Shown here one piece after another: positions 1 through 11,894 of a DNA stretch of 64,000 nt. The DNA is from Metridium senile (taxonomy: Eukaryota; Cnidaria; Anthozoa; Actiniaria; Metridiidae). The stretch spans positions 16,297,307 through 16,361,306 of the forward strand of contig OX459103.1 in the NCBI GenBank assembly GCA_949775045.1, in the 5' to 3' direction. A program made the translations under genes and the position numbers. Each line of letters opens with the position of its first letter. The first letter of the stretch is position 1. The notes beneath the pieces were generated by a model. The model was not told where the DNA came from and made no database searches. It saw nothing but the letters and a program-made list of their open reading frames with translations.

Positions 1-180
1 ATACCATATCCTGTGCTAAGAGAATGGCATAAAATAGTTAATTACACATTAATGCGCATGCGCATTGCTTACGTTCTGTATGAGCCCGCGAAATTACCCC
101 GAACCGCTGACTGTAGAGAATTTCTGGGTATGTTAGCTTTATACTGATCTTCGTTATTATCTGTTGTTGTTATTTTATAA

Positions 181-260
181 AAGCATTAGAAGATATTTTT
201 CGTGTTTCTATTCTCTGTTAGAAACACGCGGGATTGTTGGGAAAATATCTTCTAATGCTT
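181..260. repeat. Perfect 19-bp inverted repeat hairpin
   Basis: The segment starting AAGCATTAGAAGATATTTT at 181 is matched by its exact reverse complement at 242-260. A nested GTGTTTCTA / TAGAAACAC pair lies inside, so the 80 bp can fold into an extended hairpin. It may be a tiny MITE remnant; no target duplication was recognised. Confidence 0.7.
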
Positions 261-618
261 AAATAGAAAATACTGAAAAAGGAACAATTAATTCTTAAAA
301 TAATTTGTTTTCAGCAAAACACTAGTGAAATTCTGATACAAAAAAAAACCTTAACAACATTGAGGGACGTAAAATAACTTCAGACATGGGTTTTAAAGTG
401 GCAGCTTAATACGCCTTGATTTCAGCCCTTAACTTGAAAACGTCGAGTAAGTGCATTGAGCAGTTCTGGAAATGCGCTAAATAAGAACTATCAATTATCA
501 TTATCACAAGTTGCTTACTTTCATGGACTATACAACAATAATATTAGTTTACATACTTTCTATAGTTTTCTTCTTCAATTGATAGAGTCTTTAGTCGGAA
601 TTTGGGAGGATCTCAATA

Positions 619-784
619 GAGATTTCCGATTTAGCGGATTTGGATTAGTATATTCCAAAGCCCCCTAGATAATCCGAATTAAACTTTCGCCATTTTTTAT
701 TTTAACATTACAAAACATTGAAATATATGCCTATTCCATTACTATATGCCTATTCCGCCTACAATCCGCTAAATCGGAAATCTC
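619..784. mobile_element. MITE with 22-bp TIRs and TA target duplication
   Basis: The element starts GAGATTTCCGATTTAGCGG and ends with the reverse complement CCGCTAAATCGGAAATCTC. It is flanked on both sides by TA (617-618 and 785-786). A TA duplication and short non-coding body fit a Tc1/mariner-class MITE. It has no coding capacity. Confidence 0.75.
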
Positions 785-2016
785 TAATGGGGTTAATCTT
801 AAAGCGTCAAATAGCCGAAACATATACCCTGAAACAATTTATTTCTCCATTTTTTTGTATTTTCAAGATCTCGATCGATCCTTGAAAATATATCGTGTCT
901 CAGTAGTAAAATACGGCAAAATAATTACCTGTCAGTGCTGTAATTTTTAAAAGTTAATTATTAACTATGGGATGTTATATATCATTTTTGCATATCCGTA
1001 GAATTTGGCACATTTCAACCATAAACAGTATAGAGCCTACCGTCAGTAAAAACTTCACGTCAACCGTCAAAAAGTGATTTTTTTTAACAGTGTACCGTAA
1101 AGGCCCGGGCAAACGGTTTCAACATTTGCTTCAAGATCCATTTTGACATGTTCTTTTCTTCTGTGAATGTTGCACATTTTTGTTTGGCCTAAAAGTATAT
1201 TTTAGGTATCAGACTTTTGGCACAATTTTCTATTTAAAATAACATTTCTTGCTGTTTTTATGTTCACATCGACCGTTGTTTTCTAGACAAATTGTGTTTG
1301 ATTGACGGAAGAGCATCACCAACTTCGCTTCACAAACTTTGTGCTTGACGGCGCTACCAATGAAATCGGTGGTATTAAGTGGTCCAATCAAGTCCATGTT
1401 GTCAATCTAGCTTGTACAAATTAAATCCAAACAAGAAGATAACGAGCATACGAGAAACGTTTACCGGTTATAATGGCATTAGCCTGTTGTTGTTGTTTTT
1501 TTGTCGCGAGAAACATAGATTTACCTTGACCGTGTAAATATATTATGGTCTAATAAACTTCAAATTGTTAAAACGTTTCTCACGAAATTAAACATAGTGC
1601 TTTCGGTTTGGTTTTCCAAATTTTGCCAAAAAGTTTTTGAAGCCATCTGTAGAGCGTCATTAAGTGCATGGAAGCGAGGTTTATACCCGAAATAAATTTA
1701 TAATTTCTATTTCTATTAATTTGAGCACCACTAACCTTGACGTGTATCTAATTCATGAGTTATATAAATATATATAAACATCGTTACAAGTAGGTTGATT
1801 AACTAGAAAGCCTGAGCTACTTTAATTGCCCTACACTTTCACTCAATAACTGTTTACAAAGATTGTAACTATAATCTGTTTACTTAATTATATTATCTCT
1901 TGTAACATTATATTGTATATGTAGTGTAAATAAACTGAAATTGAGTAGAAAATAGTGTATATTATTGATTATCTCGGCATCTTATTCTTGCGTAATTGTC
2001 TTTATATATTGTATCA

Positions 2017-2297
2017 TATACACACCTATTTCAAAAAACGTTGTCAGAAGGAGATCTGCAATCTGCAATCTGAGACCAAAATGAATAGTGGGGTACGGCA
2101 GTTTTTCCTCATTGCGTGCACTTTCTGGCTTCGGATATGGCGACGGTAAATATAAGTCTGAAAGTGCTAAGCACAAAAAGACAAAAAACAGGGCCAGGCC
2201 TGGTTTTTGCAGTACGCAATGTTCCTGAATTCATTTCGATCTCAGATTGCAGATTCAGATCTCCTTCTGACAACGTTTTTTGAAATGGGTGTATGTA
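2017..2297. mobile_element. MITE, TACACCTATTTCAA family, copy 1
   Basis: The left end reads TATACACACCTATTTCAA and the right end is its approximate complement (TTGAAATGGGTGTATG). The arms extend inward through AACGTTGTCAGAAGGAGATC and its complement, about 60-75 bp each. The same terminal motif is found at 38800-39096 and at the left end of a copy near 45508, which defines a small local family. Short open frames inside it are not genes. Confidence 0.65.
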
Positions 2298-2487
2298 TGT
2301 ATATTATATATAATGATCAGATATACACTGAAACAATACTAGGATTGGCAGCTGATTTGAGACGGTCAAGTGTATGCAAACGACAATAATTGCCGCAATC
2401 ATCATCATTTGTATCAGAAGAAATGTTTCCATAAATCATTGATATCTTCCAAATCTGATTAAGTGCATTCTGTTTTCCAGGTTAAGC

Positions 2488-5400
2488 ATGCGACATATCA
2501 ATAAAACATGCCTTTTCTTGTCCATGATGTGCTGCATGGTCCAGTTCCTCCGCTGTCAGTTTGAGTCTTCAACAACCATACAGGACTGGGCACTACTGAA
2601 CCATGTATTCACTAGCATCAACTTCACCACTTTGATGGGTTGTTTTCTAGAGTGTACAAGTTCCTTACAATGCTACAGTCTTAATTTTTATCCTTCAAAT
2701 GGGCTTTGTGAGCTAAGCAAAGCTACTAACATATCCCATCCTAAGGATTTCCGTCTTGTTAAGAATGCTCTGTATCTAGAATACAAGAAAATGCTGATTT
2801 GTTCTGATATTCAGAATTGTGTCCCGGACAAGCAATGCTTCATAAAGCTGGGTGGAAGTTTTTGCAAAGGTAAAGTTATTACTTTAAATTAAAAATACAT
2901 TGTCATTGCCTATGTACTTGCTATTATCATTATGATGCGATATTTGTCCTTATCATTGTAATATAGTCCCCTTCACAGTTTCCTTTAACATCTTGAAATG
3001 TAGACGGATCTTTCCTTCGAAGCAAGGCGAACGTTGAAATTGCAATGATAGAGACTTTTTAACACCTTGGAGGACATTTATTCACATGTTTCTATTATTG
3101 CAAACTCAACGTTCGTCTGGCTTCGACGCAAATTAAAGTCCGGCTGCCTTTGAAGATGGCGCAGGGAACCGTAACTATTCAGTATTTGGTGGGGTGCATG
3201 CTGGTAAGTGCCTCGTCTTCTCGGATAAGGACGTAAAGCCGGAGGTACCGTCTGCCTTCACTCTAATTCCTATATAAGGTTGACGTAAAAGATCTTGTTG
3301 TGCTCTTCGAAAAGAGCATGCAGGGGATTGTATCCCGGCATAACAGTCAGGTCTCAGCATACTACATGGCCCACAGTAATTGGCGTAAGCTGTTGTGGTG
3401 TCCCTGCCTTCGTATGAAGTAAAAAGCGAATAAAAGTAAAAATTAAGTGACAATGAGTGTTTAATTATGATTTACATTGTTATTATCCTTAAGTTGTTAT
3501 CGAGATTGTTATAACTAGTATCGTTATTTTTGCAGACTGTGGAAGTGCTTTAGGAATGGAAGATGGTAGGATTCCTAACTCTGCAATCAAGTCATCATCT
3601 AACTATAAGAATAGAATTGGATGGGAATATAGAGGTCGACTCAATTTTGAACCAAAAAATTGGTCTCCTAGATATGATAGGTATGCAAGATTTGTATACA
3701 CCTATATTTATAAAGTTTGACACAAACAAATAAATAATAAGTATTATTTTTTTTACTTATACTTTTTAAACAACTCGCATTGAAAGCGGTTTATTTTGAG
3801 GTCTCTCGTAATGCATAGGTTACAGCTATTCTTTTTGGTAAAAATAAAGAAAATGAAAACACTATCTTATTAAATTAAATTAAATTTTTAAATTTTAAAG
3901 TCCACGATCAGTCATCAGGTTTTCAATCAAGTCTTTGTATTGCCAATTATTTTATAATTCAATTTGAAATATGCAATTAACAATGGGCTCACCTTGCTTG
4001 ATTCACTCTGGTGAATATGGACCATTTTCACGGGGAGTTGGTAGATTTCTTCTTGGATGGACAGACACTGTATTTTCTTAAGTCACCGAGCAGTGCATTA
4101 TTTTTAGTGATGTTTAAGCGTTGCATGACGAGAATGAGAACGTCTGAATAACAGGCCAGACGGGCGGCGTTATTATTATTTTAGATGATTTGTATGCGGG
4201 GACAAATAAAGTCATGGTTTCGAATATTTTAACTTTAATTTTAATTTCTAGGGTAGGAGAGTGGCTACAAGTAGGACTGGCTAAAGATACTTTTATTACA
4301 AAGGTAGCAACTCAGGGAAGAACGATAAAAGCAAGTGCAACTGTAAGATATGTTACAAAATACACCATCACTAGCAGCATGGACGAACAAGCTTGGTACG
4401 AGTACAAAGAGAATGGAGTAGTGAAGGTTAGTATATTCCCCGTAGAGATGATTTTTTTTTTGTTATAATCTCATAGATGTGATTATATGTTAGATATATT
4501 AGAGAGTGAAATTTAGTTATTTAGTTATTATTATTATTATAATAAAACTTCGTGTATGATTCAGACTGGGGGGCGAACTCCCCCTCCAGTAAAATGCCGA
4601 TAACTCTAAAACAAGATTAGCTACGGTGCTGAAACTTTCTGAATTTTCTCAAAATTTTCAAAAAAATGTCAATGTCATGTTAGTGTCAACGCTTTTGCAA
4701 CCATTTTTCGAAACATTTGTTTTGCAAAAATTAAAAAATAGTGTATTTTTCAAATTATGAGCTTATTCTTTTACTTATTGTGTATTTTTTCTTCTATCAG
4801 AGCTTATCCACGCTAATAATTCCTAAACAGGCTAAGTTTTTTGTGAAATGAAAAATTTGGGGGAAGGGGTGGGTAGATTTTGCTCACAAAGACTGATGAG
4901 CTAAATCTGCTGTTAGAATTAATGAATATCTCTTTTAAACTCCATTTTTGTATATCAAAGGTTCGTTTGATAAGTATATCATGCTTTATTCCCATTACCT
5001 CTATAAAAAAATAGTTTTCTGAGGAGAATAAACTAAATTCAATGAAATTCAAGATGGCGGATCCAAGATGGCGGATAGTTTTTACAAAATTGTTGTTTGG
5101 TGATTTTGTTTTCAAAATAAGCTACAATAAACCTTTTATACGCCATTTGATCGAGGATAGAATTAGTTTCTATGTGGGAGGGGCTGGAGAGTTTTGTTCC
5201 TTCGACAGTTTTGAATGTGATGACGTCACACGAGTAACCATGGAGACACAACAATCAATTATATCATAGAAGAGTAGTTACGGTTCATCATGACATTTAA
5301 CAAATGATTATGATACAATAACTGTTTTTATAGTATTTACATAGCAAATATGACGTCACTATGATGTCATTTGGATCAAATATATCTGCAATGTTACAAT

Positions 5401-6178
5401 GCGAATTAGATGATTTTACAGTATTATTTAAGATGCTGAAGACAGGTCATTAAAGAGTACTTAAGAATCAATAAAAAACAATATGTGCCGTTATTATTAC
5501 ATCACATTTTGTTCCCACGGGCCAAATCTGGGTGTAGAAGTTTATCTTATGCACATGGATTGACCATTGTGTAAAGATTTGACGATCATTAATTGCTACA
5601 ATGGTAATTCCAGAGATACAGAAGGGGATGGGGTCCGAAGAGGGGGGGGGGGGGGGGGGGGCATTATAAAACCTAAGATTGACATTGGAACTTCTCACAA
5701 TACAACTCTTGTAACTTGTACACTACCGGAGCTAGAGCTGTAGTTTCACTTTTACTAGAAAGTACGGACCTAAGTAAGGATAGTGGTTTTGTAAGGAATC
5801 CGTTCTACCAACCTCACCTACCAAGCAACTTCTTTCTGTTCGAGCGGACTGAGCTCTAGACTTGGTGTGTTCAATTGTAACAATTATTAAACAAGTAAGT
5901 TGCAAATCAGTGTGTCATCACTTAGTGTCTAAGCTACCAGGCATGTGATAATCACTGTGAACCAGCTAATTATTTTGCAACATTCTACATAGGTGTTATA
6001 AAAATATTTTAATTTTTTACCATTACTATTTCAGATCTTCAATGGCAATGTCGACGGAGGAAGTGTTGTTACCAACAGTTTCAAAGAAAAGTTCAACTCA
6101 CGATACGTGCGCTTGGTTGTACAAGCTTGGCGCTATTCTTCTAATCTGAGAATGGAATTGTACGGGTGTGAACCGTAA
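2488..6178 (+). CDS. Secreted PAN/Apple plus F5/8C (discoidin) protein, paralogue A (4 coding exons)
   Basis: I assemble coding exons 2488-2869, 3536-3680, 4252-4426 and 6035-6178 (846 nt, 281 aa), with GT-AG introns of phase 1, 2 and 0 that keep one frame. Exon 1 gives a signal peptide (hydrophobic, about residues 7-22) and a cysteine-rich PAN/Apple-like domain with the GCFLECTSSLQCYSL core. Exons 2-4 give a complete F5/8 type C domain: LGMEDGRIP, EWLQVGLAKDTFITKVATQG, the YTITSSMDEQAW segment and the closing RYVRLVVQAW ... ELYGCEP. These domains bind carbohydrate or phospholipid in extracellular proteins, so an adhesion or lectin-like role is inferred. A strong acceptor (TCTGTTTTCCAG) just before the ATG suggests an upstream non-coding exon. 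The paralogue at 30925-36322 has the same structure. Confidence 0.8.
5642..5661 (+). repeat. Poly-G tract (G20) in last intron of paralogue A
   Basis: An uninterrupted run of 20 G lies in an AT-rich intron. The corresponding intron of paralogue B (about 35500-35530) has only an interrupted G-rich stretch, so the run expanded in copy A. Length may be unreliable in assembly. Confidence 0.85.
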
Positions 6179-6387
6179 AACATTTAAGGATACGGTGCAC
6201 GTTCGCTTTGTGCTTTCAAATGCTAAAAGTTAAAAATTTGTTTAGCACGTATGATATGACTTTGTCCATCTTTATTGTAAAATGACGCGCTAAACAATTT
6301 TTAACTGAGAGCACCCCGCGAACGTGGACCCTATCCTTAAATGTTAACAGAACTAAGGGGAGTGCAAGTTAGCTAGTCTATTATATA

Positions 6388-6486
6388 TACAATATGAGCG
6401 GCCGATCCGTATGGGATGTACAGCATCGAGACGAAGACGAACTGTTGTTGTATATATCATACAAATCGGACGCAAATAATGTATAG
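6388..6486. repeat. Decayed foldback (ACAATATGAGCG family)
   Basis: The left end reads TATACAATATGAGCGGCCGATC and the right end is an imperfect complement ending in AATAATGTATAGTA. A homologous copy lies at 36514-36617 and a better-preserved relative at 7377-7492. The central arms are partly degraded. Confidence 0.5.
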
Positions 6487-7376
6487 TACTTGTAGAAGTC
6501 CAACGTTAGTCCTTTCATATTTTACTAAAAATGTCAAGATAAAATTAAATTTTGTTTGAGAAAATTTGAGTTAAAACTTATCCGGACGATTCTGTATATA
6601 AAATACATCTTTTTTCACGGACGTGATTTCTGATGTAAAATTTTCATCAATTATTCATGAATGTTATAAGAAATTGTACAAGTGATTGTACAACTGCATA
6701 GAGTCTTCAATATTACAGAACGTTTACTGTGCGACTCGCCTTTGATGAATTTTTGACATTATTTTGACATTATATCTCAATTGGACCAATTACAGACATC
6801 AAAGTTTCTAAAGTCTCCGCCTCTCGATATAAACTCCGCCTCTCGATATAAACTTGTACCTGATTGGTCCTATTGAGATGAAAAAATGTTTAAGTAATGT
6901 CAAAAATTCATCAAAATATAAAGTGTTTCTTTTTTGTAATAGCCTTCATTTTTTGTTGTTGAATATATATAGAGAGAGCTTATATGTATCCTATGCATAA
7001 AGGCGTGGCAGGAGCCCATTAATGGTCTCCTGGGCGTGGCAATGAAGATAATTAACTTAATCATTATTTGAAGACACCATTGATTTCATAAGAAAAAGCA
7101 CATACAAATTAATGATATTCCAAAATTTCAGTGTAGTAACATGAAATGATAGAAAGATACAGCTATTTGAGTTTACAAAGATTTGAACTTTGGGCTGATA
7201 AGCCTCTTTGCATGTTTTTGATACATTTTAAATTTTAAGTGATTTGATAGACAACAACACAACTCTCTCAACTTAATAATTCAGACATGCTTTTTCTTTT
7301 AGAAATAAGATAGTATCGAAATAGTTCATTGTTAGCGTGCCTGTCCCCAGTCTCTTGCTCTTTATGCATAGTGTCT

Positions 7377-7492
7377 ATGTAATATATACAATATGAGCGG
7401 GAGATCTGTATATATGGGCATTTACAATGGCGAGCGGCAGGCGAGCCATTGTAAAGCCTATACAGATCGGATGCGAATATTGTATATTACTT
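7377..7492. mobile_element. Foldback MITE (ACAATATGAGCG family)
   Basis: The arms TATATACAATATGAGCG and CGAATATTGTATATTA are inverted. They extend inward through the TCTGTATA region to a near-perfect TTTACAATGGC / GCCATTGTAAA pair around the short centre. This is the clearest copy of the family in the window. Confidence 0.65.
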
Positions 7493-8830
7493 GTGAAATC
7501 AAAGAATAATGAATAATGCGCAAAAATCAATATAGAATTCATTGAGATTGCATGCTTGTGAATATTTATAACCCTTATAGAATGGATTAAACCGCTAAGA
7601 CAATGAAGGGCAAACAATTGAGTTCACTATTGTCATTCAAAAATTGTGTAGAAAAGTGAAATCGTGAGCATCTAGGTCTCAAGAGTAGTATTCATGTATG
7701 CCTCACTTATGGCTTTGAATTAATTTATCATTGAATTAGTTGTAAGCCGTTTGTAAGTATAGAGTTGAGGAGAGAACCTAAAAGTAAAAACGAAGAGAGA
7801 ATTTTACTTTCAAAAATGGTTTCCAAGAGTACAACAATCAATGCCAGATGGTCTTCACTGAATGGCAGCAAACAATAACAAATAAACGAGCATAATTGGA
7901 GACGTGTGGTTGGGATGACTTCGATATGACGGAACGTGGAAGATTTGACAGTCCCATTTAAAGAAATGTCTGCAAAAACACTTAACTTCTGGTTATCCAA
8001 GTTTATTGGGGAATAGGTAAAGCCGAACGGTGAAAGATACCCACCAATCTGTGTTGGTGATGATGCCTTAGCCTGCCAATCCCTTTTTTGATCTCACAGG
8101 TGCAAGGCGTGGCCAATATCAACACAAACATCATATCTAGAATCAGTAGACCCCAAACATTCAGGAATTTATATCATAACAGTTTGTTATTTTTCAACGT
8201 GTGCAGTAGCACTCTAGTCTTATTAGTGATTACAACATGTGTAAAACTCATTAGATATATCATAACAGTTTGATAATTCTTATTTTGTTATGACGTAGTT
8301 TGGTGCAATATTTTAGCGAAATACACTGGAGAGACTAAATATACAAGAGACTTGGACCGTTGACTTTCATTACTTGAAAATACGTTTTATTGTTGTATTA
8401 TTAATATCTATAGTATTTACAATGTTCTACTCAATTGAAAATACTAATTACATTGTATTTGGTGTCTCCAGTGTATTTCTATTAACAATGTTCTGGTTGA
8501 GTGATAGTGACAAATAGTTACTAACTAATAACTAGTTAGCAACAAATGACTTTGGTGATATTTCACGGACATAGTGTCTGATTTATTTAACAAGTACTAT
8601 TATATTTAATAAATGTTTAATTTTGTTCCCAAGTAGCTTGTAAGCTATATAAGTACGACACTTTAATAAATTGATTGATTTAATCAACAACACATTACTT
8701 TAATGGGTTATTTATTATATGATTAATATACAAATTAGGTAATACCTAATAGCGGAGCTCCCAATTCAATTTTTTCTTACAACATTAATATGTGCATGTA
8801 AATACCACATACACTTATTAGAAAATTTTT

Positions 8831-10269
8831 GTTGGGTATTACGTGCTGATATTTTACGAGTTGCAAAAATACAAGCAATGAGGAAAATATCAGCACGTAA
8901 TAGACCAAAGCCAAAACTTAGTAGCCGCGCCTTTTTTCGCACGGAAATGAGGCTTATTATGCAAACAGAGAAAAAACATTCCGTCGCTAAGGACAAAACT
9001 ACAACTTCATTGACAGCATTTTATGGTCGTTTTTCCACCTTTTTCTTTTGTAAAATACTAGAATTTTCAACTAAATTACCGCTTTCTACGTTATATTTTA
9101 CAATAGTTAGCCTTTTTTCCATTTTTAGTAGCATTTTATTTTGTTTTTGACCTTTACACTGCTCGACTTCACGCCCTTCTGCGATGAAATTATGGAGGAG
9201 AAAAGTGATTCAAAGTCAGGTAAATTGATCTTTTTAACTAATTGAAAAAAGATAGCCATTTTTTAGCCATACATACGACTTCATATAAGTTTTTTAGTTA
9301 ATTATCTATCATTTTGTTGGATATTTTTTTGTTCAAATCGACCTCGCTACGGCATCGAAATATGTTGACATTTTTGCTGCCATTAGCTATCACAACCACC
9401 TTAGAGCAAAAAAGAGAGATAGTTTAATAAAAAATGGATAACTATTTTGCTGATTTTGTTCATTGTGAAATGTAGAGAGAAACGGCAGTGAAAAAAGGTA
9501 TTCATATTCAGGAGGATGTCCATAGAATTGGCATTGACTTCAATATATTAAAGTGAAAAATTGGTCTTCGATCGGAATCCGAAAGCGAATAACTGCTATT
9601 CTTATAACCATAGTTTGAGCAATGAAGCCCTGTCGAAAAAGGTACATGGAATGTTTTATTTGTTTCTTTCATCTGTAAAACAATATTGAAAACGATATTG
9701 TCAAAGAATTGTAAAAAGAAAAAGCATAAACAATTGAAATTAAAGGTTTACAGTGCTAGCAAGCGATTAGTAACCTGATTGACGGCAAAAATATCAACAT
9801 ATCTCGATGCCGTAGCGAGGTCGATTTGAACAAAAAAATATCCAACAAAATGATAGATAATTAACTAAAAAACTTATATGAAGTCGTATGCATGGCTAAA
9901 AAAAGGCTAACTTTTTTCAATTAGTTTAAAAGATCGATTCACCTGACTTTGAATCGCTTTTCTCCTCCATAATTTAATCGCAGAAGGGCGTGAAGTCGAG
10001 CAGTGTAAAGGTCAAAAACAAAATAAAATGCTACTAAAAATTGAAAAAAGGCTAACTATTGTAAAATATAACGTAGAAAGCGGTAATTTAATTGAAAATT
10101 CTAGTATTTTACAAAAGAAAAAGGTGGAAAAACGACTATAAAATGCTGTCAATGAAGTTGTAGTTTTGTCCTTAGCGACGGAATGTTTTTTCTCTGTTTG
10201 CATAATAAGCCTCATTTCCGTTTGAAAAAAGGCGCGGCTGCTAAGTTTTGGCTTTGGTCTATACCCAAG
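8831..10269. mobile_element. Long-TIR foldback element, about 1.4 kb
   Basis: Two arms of roughly 490-550 bp (about 8831-9384 and 9779-10269) are inverted copies with scattered substitutions, separated by about 400 bp. The outer ends read TTGGGTAT followed by TAGACCAAAGCC on the left and the complement on the right. The same peptide-like open frame occurs in both arms only because of the inversion. Compared with the right end, the left end carries an extra segment of about 60 bp that is itself a hairpin. I see no transposase motif; it is a non-autonomous foldback of unknown superfamily. Confidence 0.75.
8838..8901. mobile_element. Mini-hairpin inserted in the left arm of the foldback element
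   Basis: ACGTGCTGATATTTT at the left and AAAATATCAGCACGT at the right are exact complements around a loop of about 27 bp. The right arm of the host element reads straight from TTGGGTAT to AGACCAAAG without this segment. That identifies the hairpin as a nested insertion, apparently at a TA. Confidence 0.6.
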
Positions 10270-10945
10270 AAAATATCTAATATTAAAGGGATTTATTATA
10301 CAACTTACTGTTTATTGTAATTTCTATAGCATCTCTAATCGAAAAATATAACCTTTCGGAGAATCAGCGCGCGGAGAGAGAATCAAAACAAAGCCCTGAA
10401 AAAGCCAGTAAAATGTAAGATATTTCTCGCTCTCATTTTGATTGACATAATGTCAAAAACCTCATTGGCTATCGATGTAGATGACGCCATTATGTAACGC
10501 AACGCACAAAAGGAAAGTTTGTCATTTACACGAGGGGCGGAGATTTCTCATTGAAAAAAGTCCGATAAAAGCATGTTAATGGACAATTCATGAATGGAAA
10601 TTGATTTGAATGTAAATAAAAAATTGTAATAAATTCCACTGCCTTTTCTTACGTTGGTTATCGTTTTTATTATGCACTTTTTCATCTTTTTCTCAAATTT
10701 TCAACTGTCACTTCAGTCAATAGTTTTGTTCAGACAAAAAAGTGTTCAGAAATGTTTTTGATGGAAAATACGATTCCCAAACGATAGTCATTAAGCTTAT
10801 TTTGCTTTTGATAACGCTTTGAAAAAGTGCTGCGGCTGAACAGTCGTTTTACGGCCGCTTTTTACCTTCTTTTATTTTCCAATGTTTAGTTAGGATTCCG
10901 GATAGAAAAGGTTAAACCTTTTCATCGTAATAGATTTACTAAAAA
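10270..10945. other. Gene-free spacer before the Polinton
   Basis: No gene is recognised. The last 20-30 bp belong to an inverted repeat whose other part lies beyond the Polinton (22039 onward) and whose second arm is at 26120-26450. Confidence 0.6.
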
Positions 10946-10951
10946 GAAGTC
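10946..10951. repeat. Left target-site duplication GAAGTC of the Polinton
   Basis: GAAGTC immediately precedes the left terminal inverted repeat and recurs exactly at 22033-22038 right after the other end. Six base pairs is the size known for Polinton/Maverick integration. Confidence 0.95.
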
Positions 10952-11157
10952 AGTAGATATGGAATGCCGCTTCTACGCCACCCGCTCCGGCGGAGCAGCC
11001 GGAGCGACCGAGAAACAAAAGAAATTCCTCATATTTCAAATTCCTAAGCGGCCGTCCAACAAAAGAAGACGCGGCGTCCTTTTCCAAAACAAAAGAAATT
11101 CTTGGCGCTAGGATTAAATGTGGCGTCCTTTTTCGCTAAACAAAAGAAATTCTTCAT
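10952..11157 (+). repeat. Left terminal inverted repeat of the Polinton
   Basis: The first 206 bp match the reverse complement of 21827-22032 with only a few differences. The TIR contains a GC-rich hairpin (GCTCCGGCGGAGC) and three spaced copies of ACAAAAGAAATTC. The second and third copies are each preceded by a GGCGTCCTTTT motif, giving a subterminal repeat pattern that could serve terminal-protein or integrase binding (inference). Confidence 0.9.
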
Positions 11158-11252
11158 CTGAGGATTAGATATAGCATTTTTAAAATTCCCGAGTCTCCTT
11201 TAAACAAAAATATTTAGATACTTTAAGTTGTTGTCGGAGTTTGATAATCAAA

Positions 11253-11402
11253 ATGCTTCTTAGCGTCATACCACTCGTATACTGCTGGATAAAACATTAC
11301 TACTCACCACTGTGGTACATTAAAGAACGAATTAGATTTGAAGATGAATATGGTGGAAAGGGTCTTGTGTCGAGGCAGAACAGTTGTCATGATGGTGACT
11401 GA
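11253..11402 (+). CDS. Possible 49-aa small membrane/leader ORF
   Basis: This short ORF begins MLLSVIPLVYCWIKHYYSP, a hydrophobic N-terminus, and overlaps the start of the next ORF in another frame. It is the first ATG inside the left TIR. It could be a small viral-type membrane peptide, an upstream ORF, or part of a frame-shifted longer gene; nothing identifies a family. Confidence 0.25.
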   Translation: MLLSVIPLVYCWIKHYYSPLWYIKERIRFEDEYGGKGLVSRQNSCHDGD

Positions 11403-11856
11403 TGAAGTTGAACACGTCACACGTGCCAAGATACACGGTTTACTGGCCTATTTATATGCAGAACTGTGTCGAAGAAAGGTTTACAGAGATTTTCAATGTG
11501 AAATCTGTGAAAGTAAATGGTGCACTGAAAAGGACCATAGCAAAACTGAATACCAAGTATTTTATGAGCTGTACACGGGTATCAAGAATGAAGTACGCTT
11601 GGATATGCTACAAGAGCTATGTACATTGTTTTTCAAGCTAGCTGATCTACCTGTACCTCAAGTAAGCGTTTCCTTTATCAACAACTTATCAAATAAATCT
11701 TCCCATACAGTATGCTCGCTATGGAGAAAGATGGTGTATGAAGAAGAAGAACCCATACACGATTTTATTGTAGACTTATGTGATAGACATGAAGGTTACA
11801 CAACCTCTCTGTCAACAGAGTTTTTCTCTTGGTTCATTGAATACTTACAGTTTTAA
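11344..11856 (+). CDS. Unknown Polinton protein, 170 aa
   Basis: I do not recognise the family. The ATG at 11344 is chosen as the first in-frame ATG; another follows two codons later. The protein is mostly helical in character with a CEICESKWC cluster near residue 55 that could bind metal, and an acidic EEEEP patch near residue 137. It is the first gene from the left TIR, transcribed inward, and an AATAAA lies about 33 nt after its stop (11889-11894), so it probably has its own mRNA. Polintons commonly carry variable accessory ORFs at the ends. Confidence 0.6.
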   Translation: MNMVERVLCRGRTVVMMVTDEVEHVTRAKIHGLLAYLYAELCRRKVYRDFQCEICESKWCTEKDHSKTEYQVFYELYTGIKNEVRLDMLQELCTLFFKLADLPVPQVSVSFINNLSNKSSHTVCSLWRKMVYEEEEPIHDFIVDLCDRHEGYTTSLSTEFFSWFIEYLQF

Positions 11857-11888
11857 GTAGAACGTTTATTTGTTGTGTAACACAAGAT

Positions 11889-11894
11889 AATAAA
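11889..11894 (+). terminator. Polyadenylation signal after the 170-aa ORF
   Basis: AATAAA is 33 nt beyond the stop at 11854-11856, a normal distance, and lies before the integrase gene. Confidence 0.5.

Larger units (their letters stand above)
1..2016. other. Gene-free AT-rich region with small foldbacks
   Basis: I see no convincing coding exon here; the open frames are short and have no family signature. The stretch holds an 80-bp hairpin at 181-260 and a TA-flanked MITE at 619-784, listed separately. Around 1100-1135 there is one arm-like segment (GGCCCGGGCAAACGG followed by a CAACATTTGCTTCAA motif) that resembles the ends of the MITE at 27709-28031. Similarity to that family's outer flank recurs near 1413-1450, so 1100-1450 may be a decayed copy. 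Confidence 0.6.
6179..8830. other. Non-coding region downstream of paralogue A
   Basis: No gene is recognised. About 6179-6490 and 6955-7375 are homologous to 36323-36620 and 38397-38800, so the segmental duplication that made the two PAN-F5/8C genes extends well past their stop codons. Foldbacks lie at about 6388-6486 and 7377-7492. The paired CTCGATATAAACTCCGCCT motif near 6826-6851 is a short direct repeat. Confidence 0.6.

Noticed and set aside
3175..3453. 92-aa minus-strand frame
   Set aside because: It lies in intron 1 of paralogue A; the matching intron of paralogue B breaks the frame, so it is not conserved as coding.
5042..5269. 75-aa frame in the last intron of paralogue A
   Set aside because: The homologous intron in paralogue B has frame-breaking indels; no domain is visible.
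8878..10215. Two similar peptides on opposite strands (LTAFY...LPLSTLYF)
   Set aside because: They are the two arms of a foldback; no codon or homology evidence.
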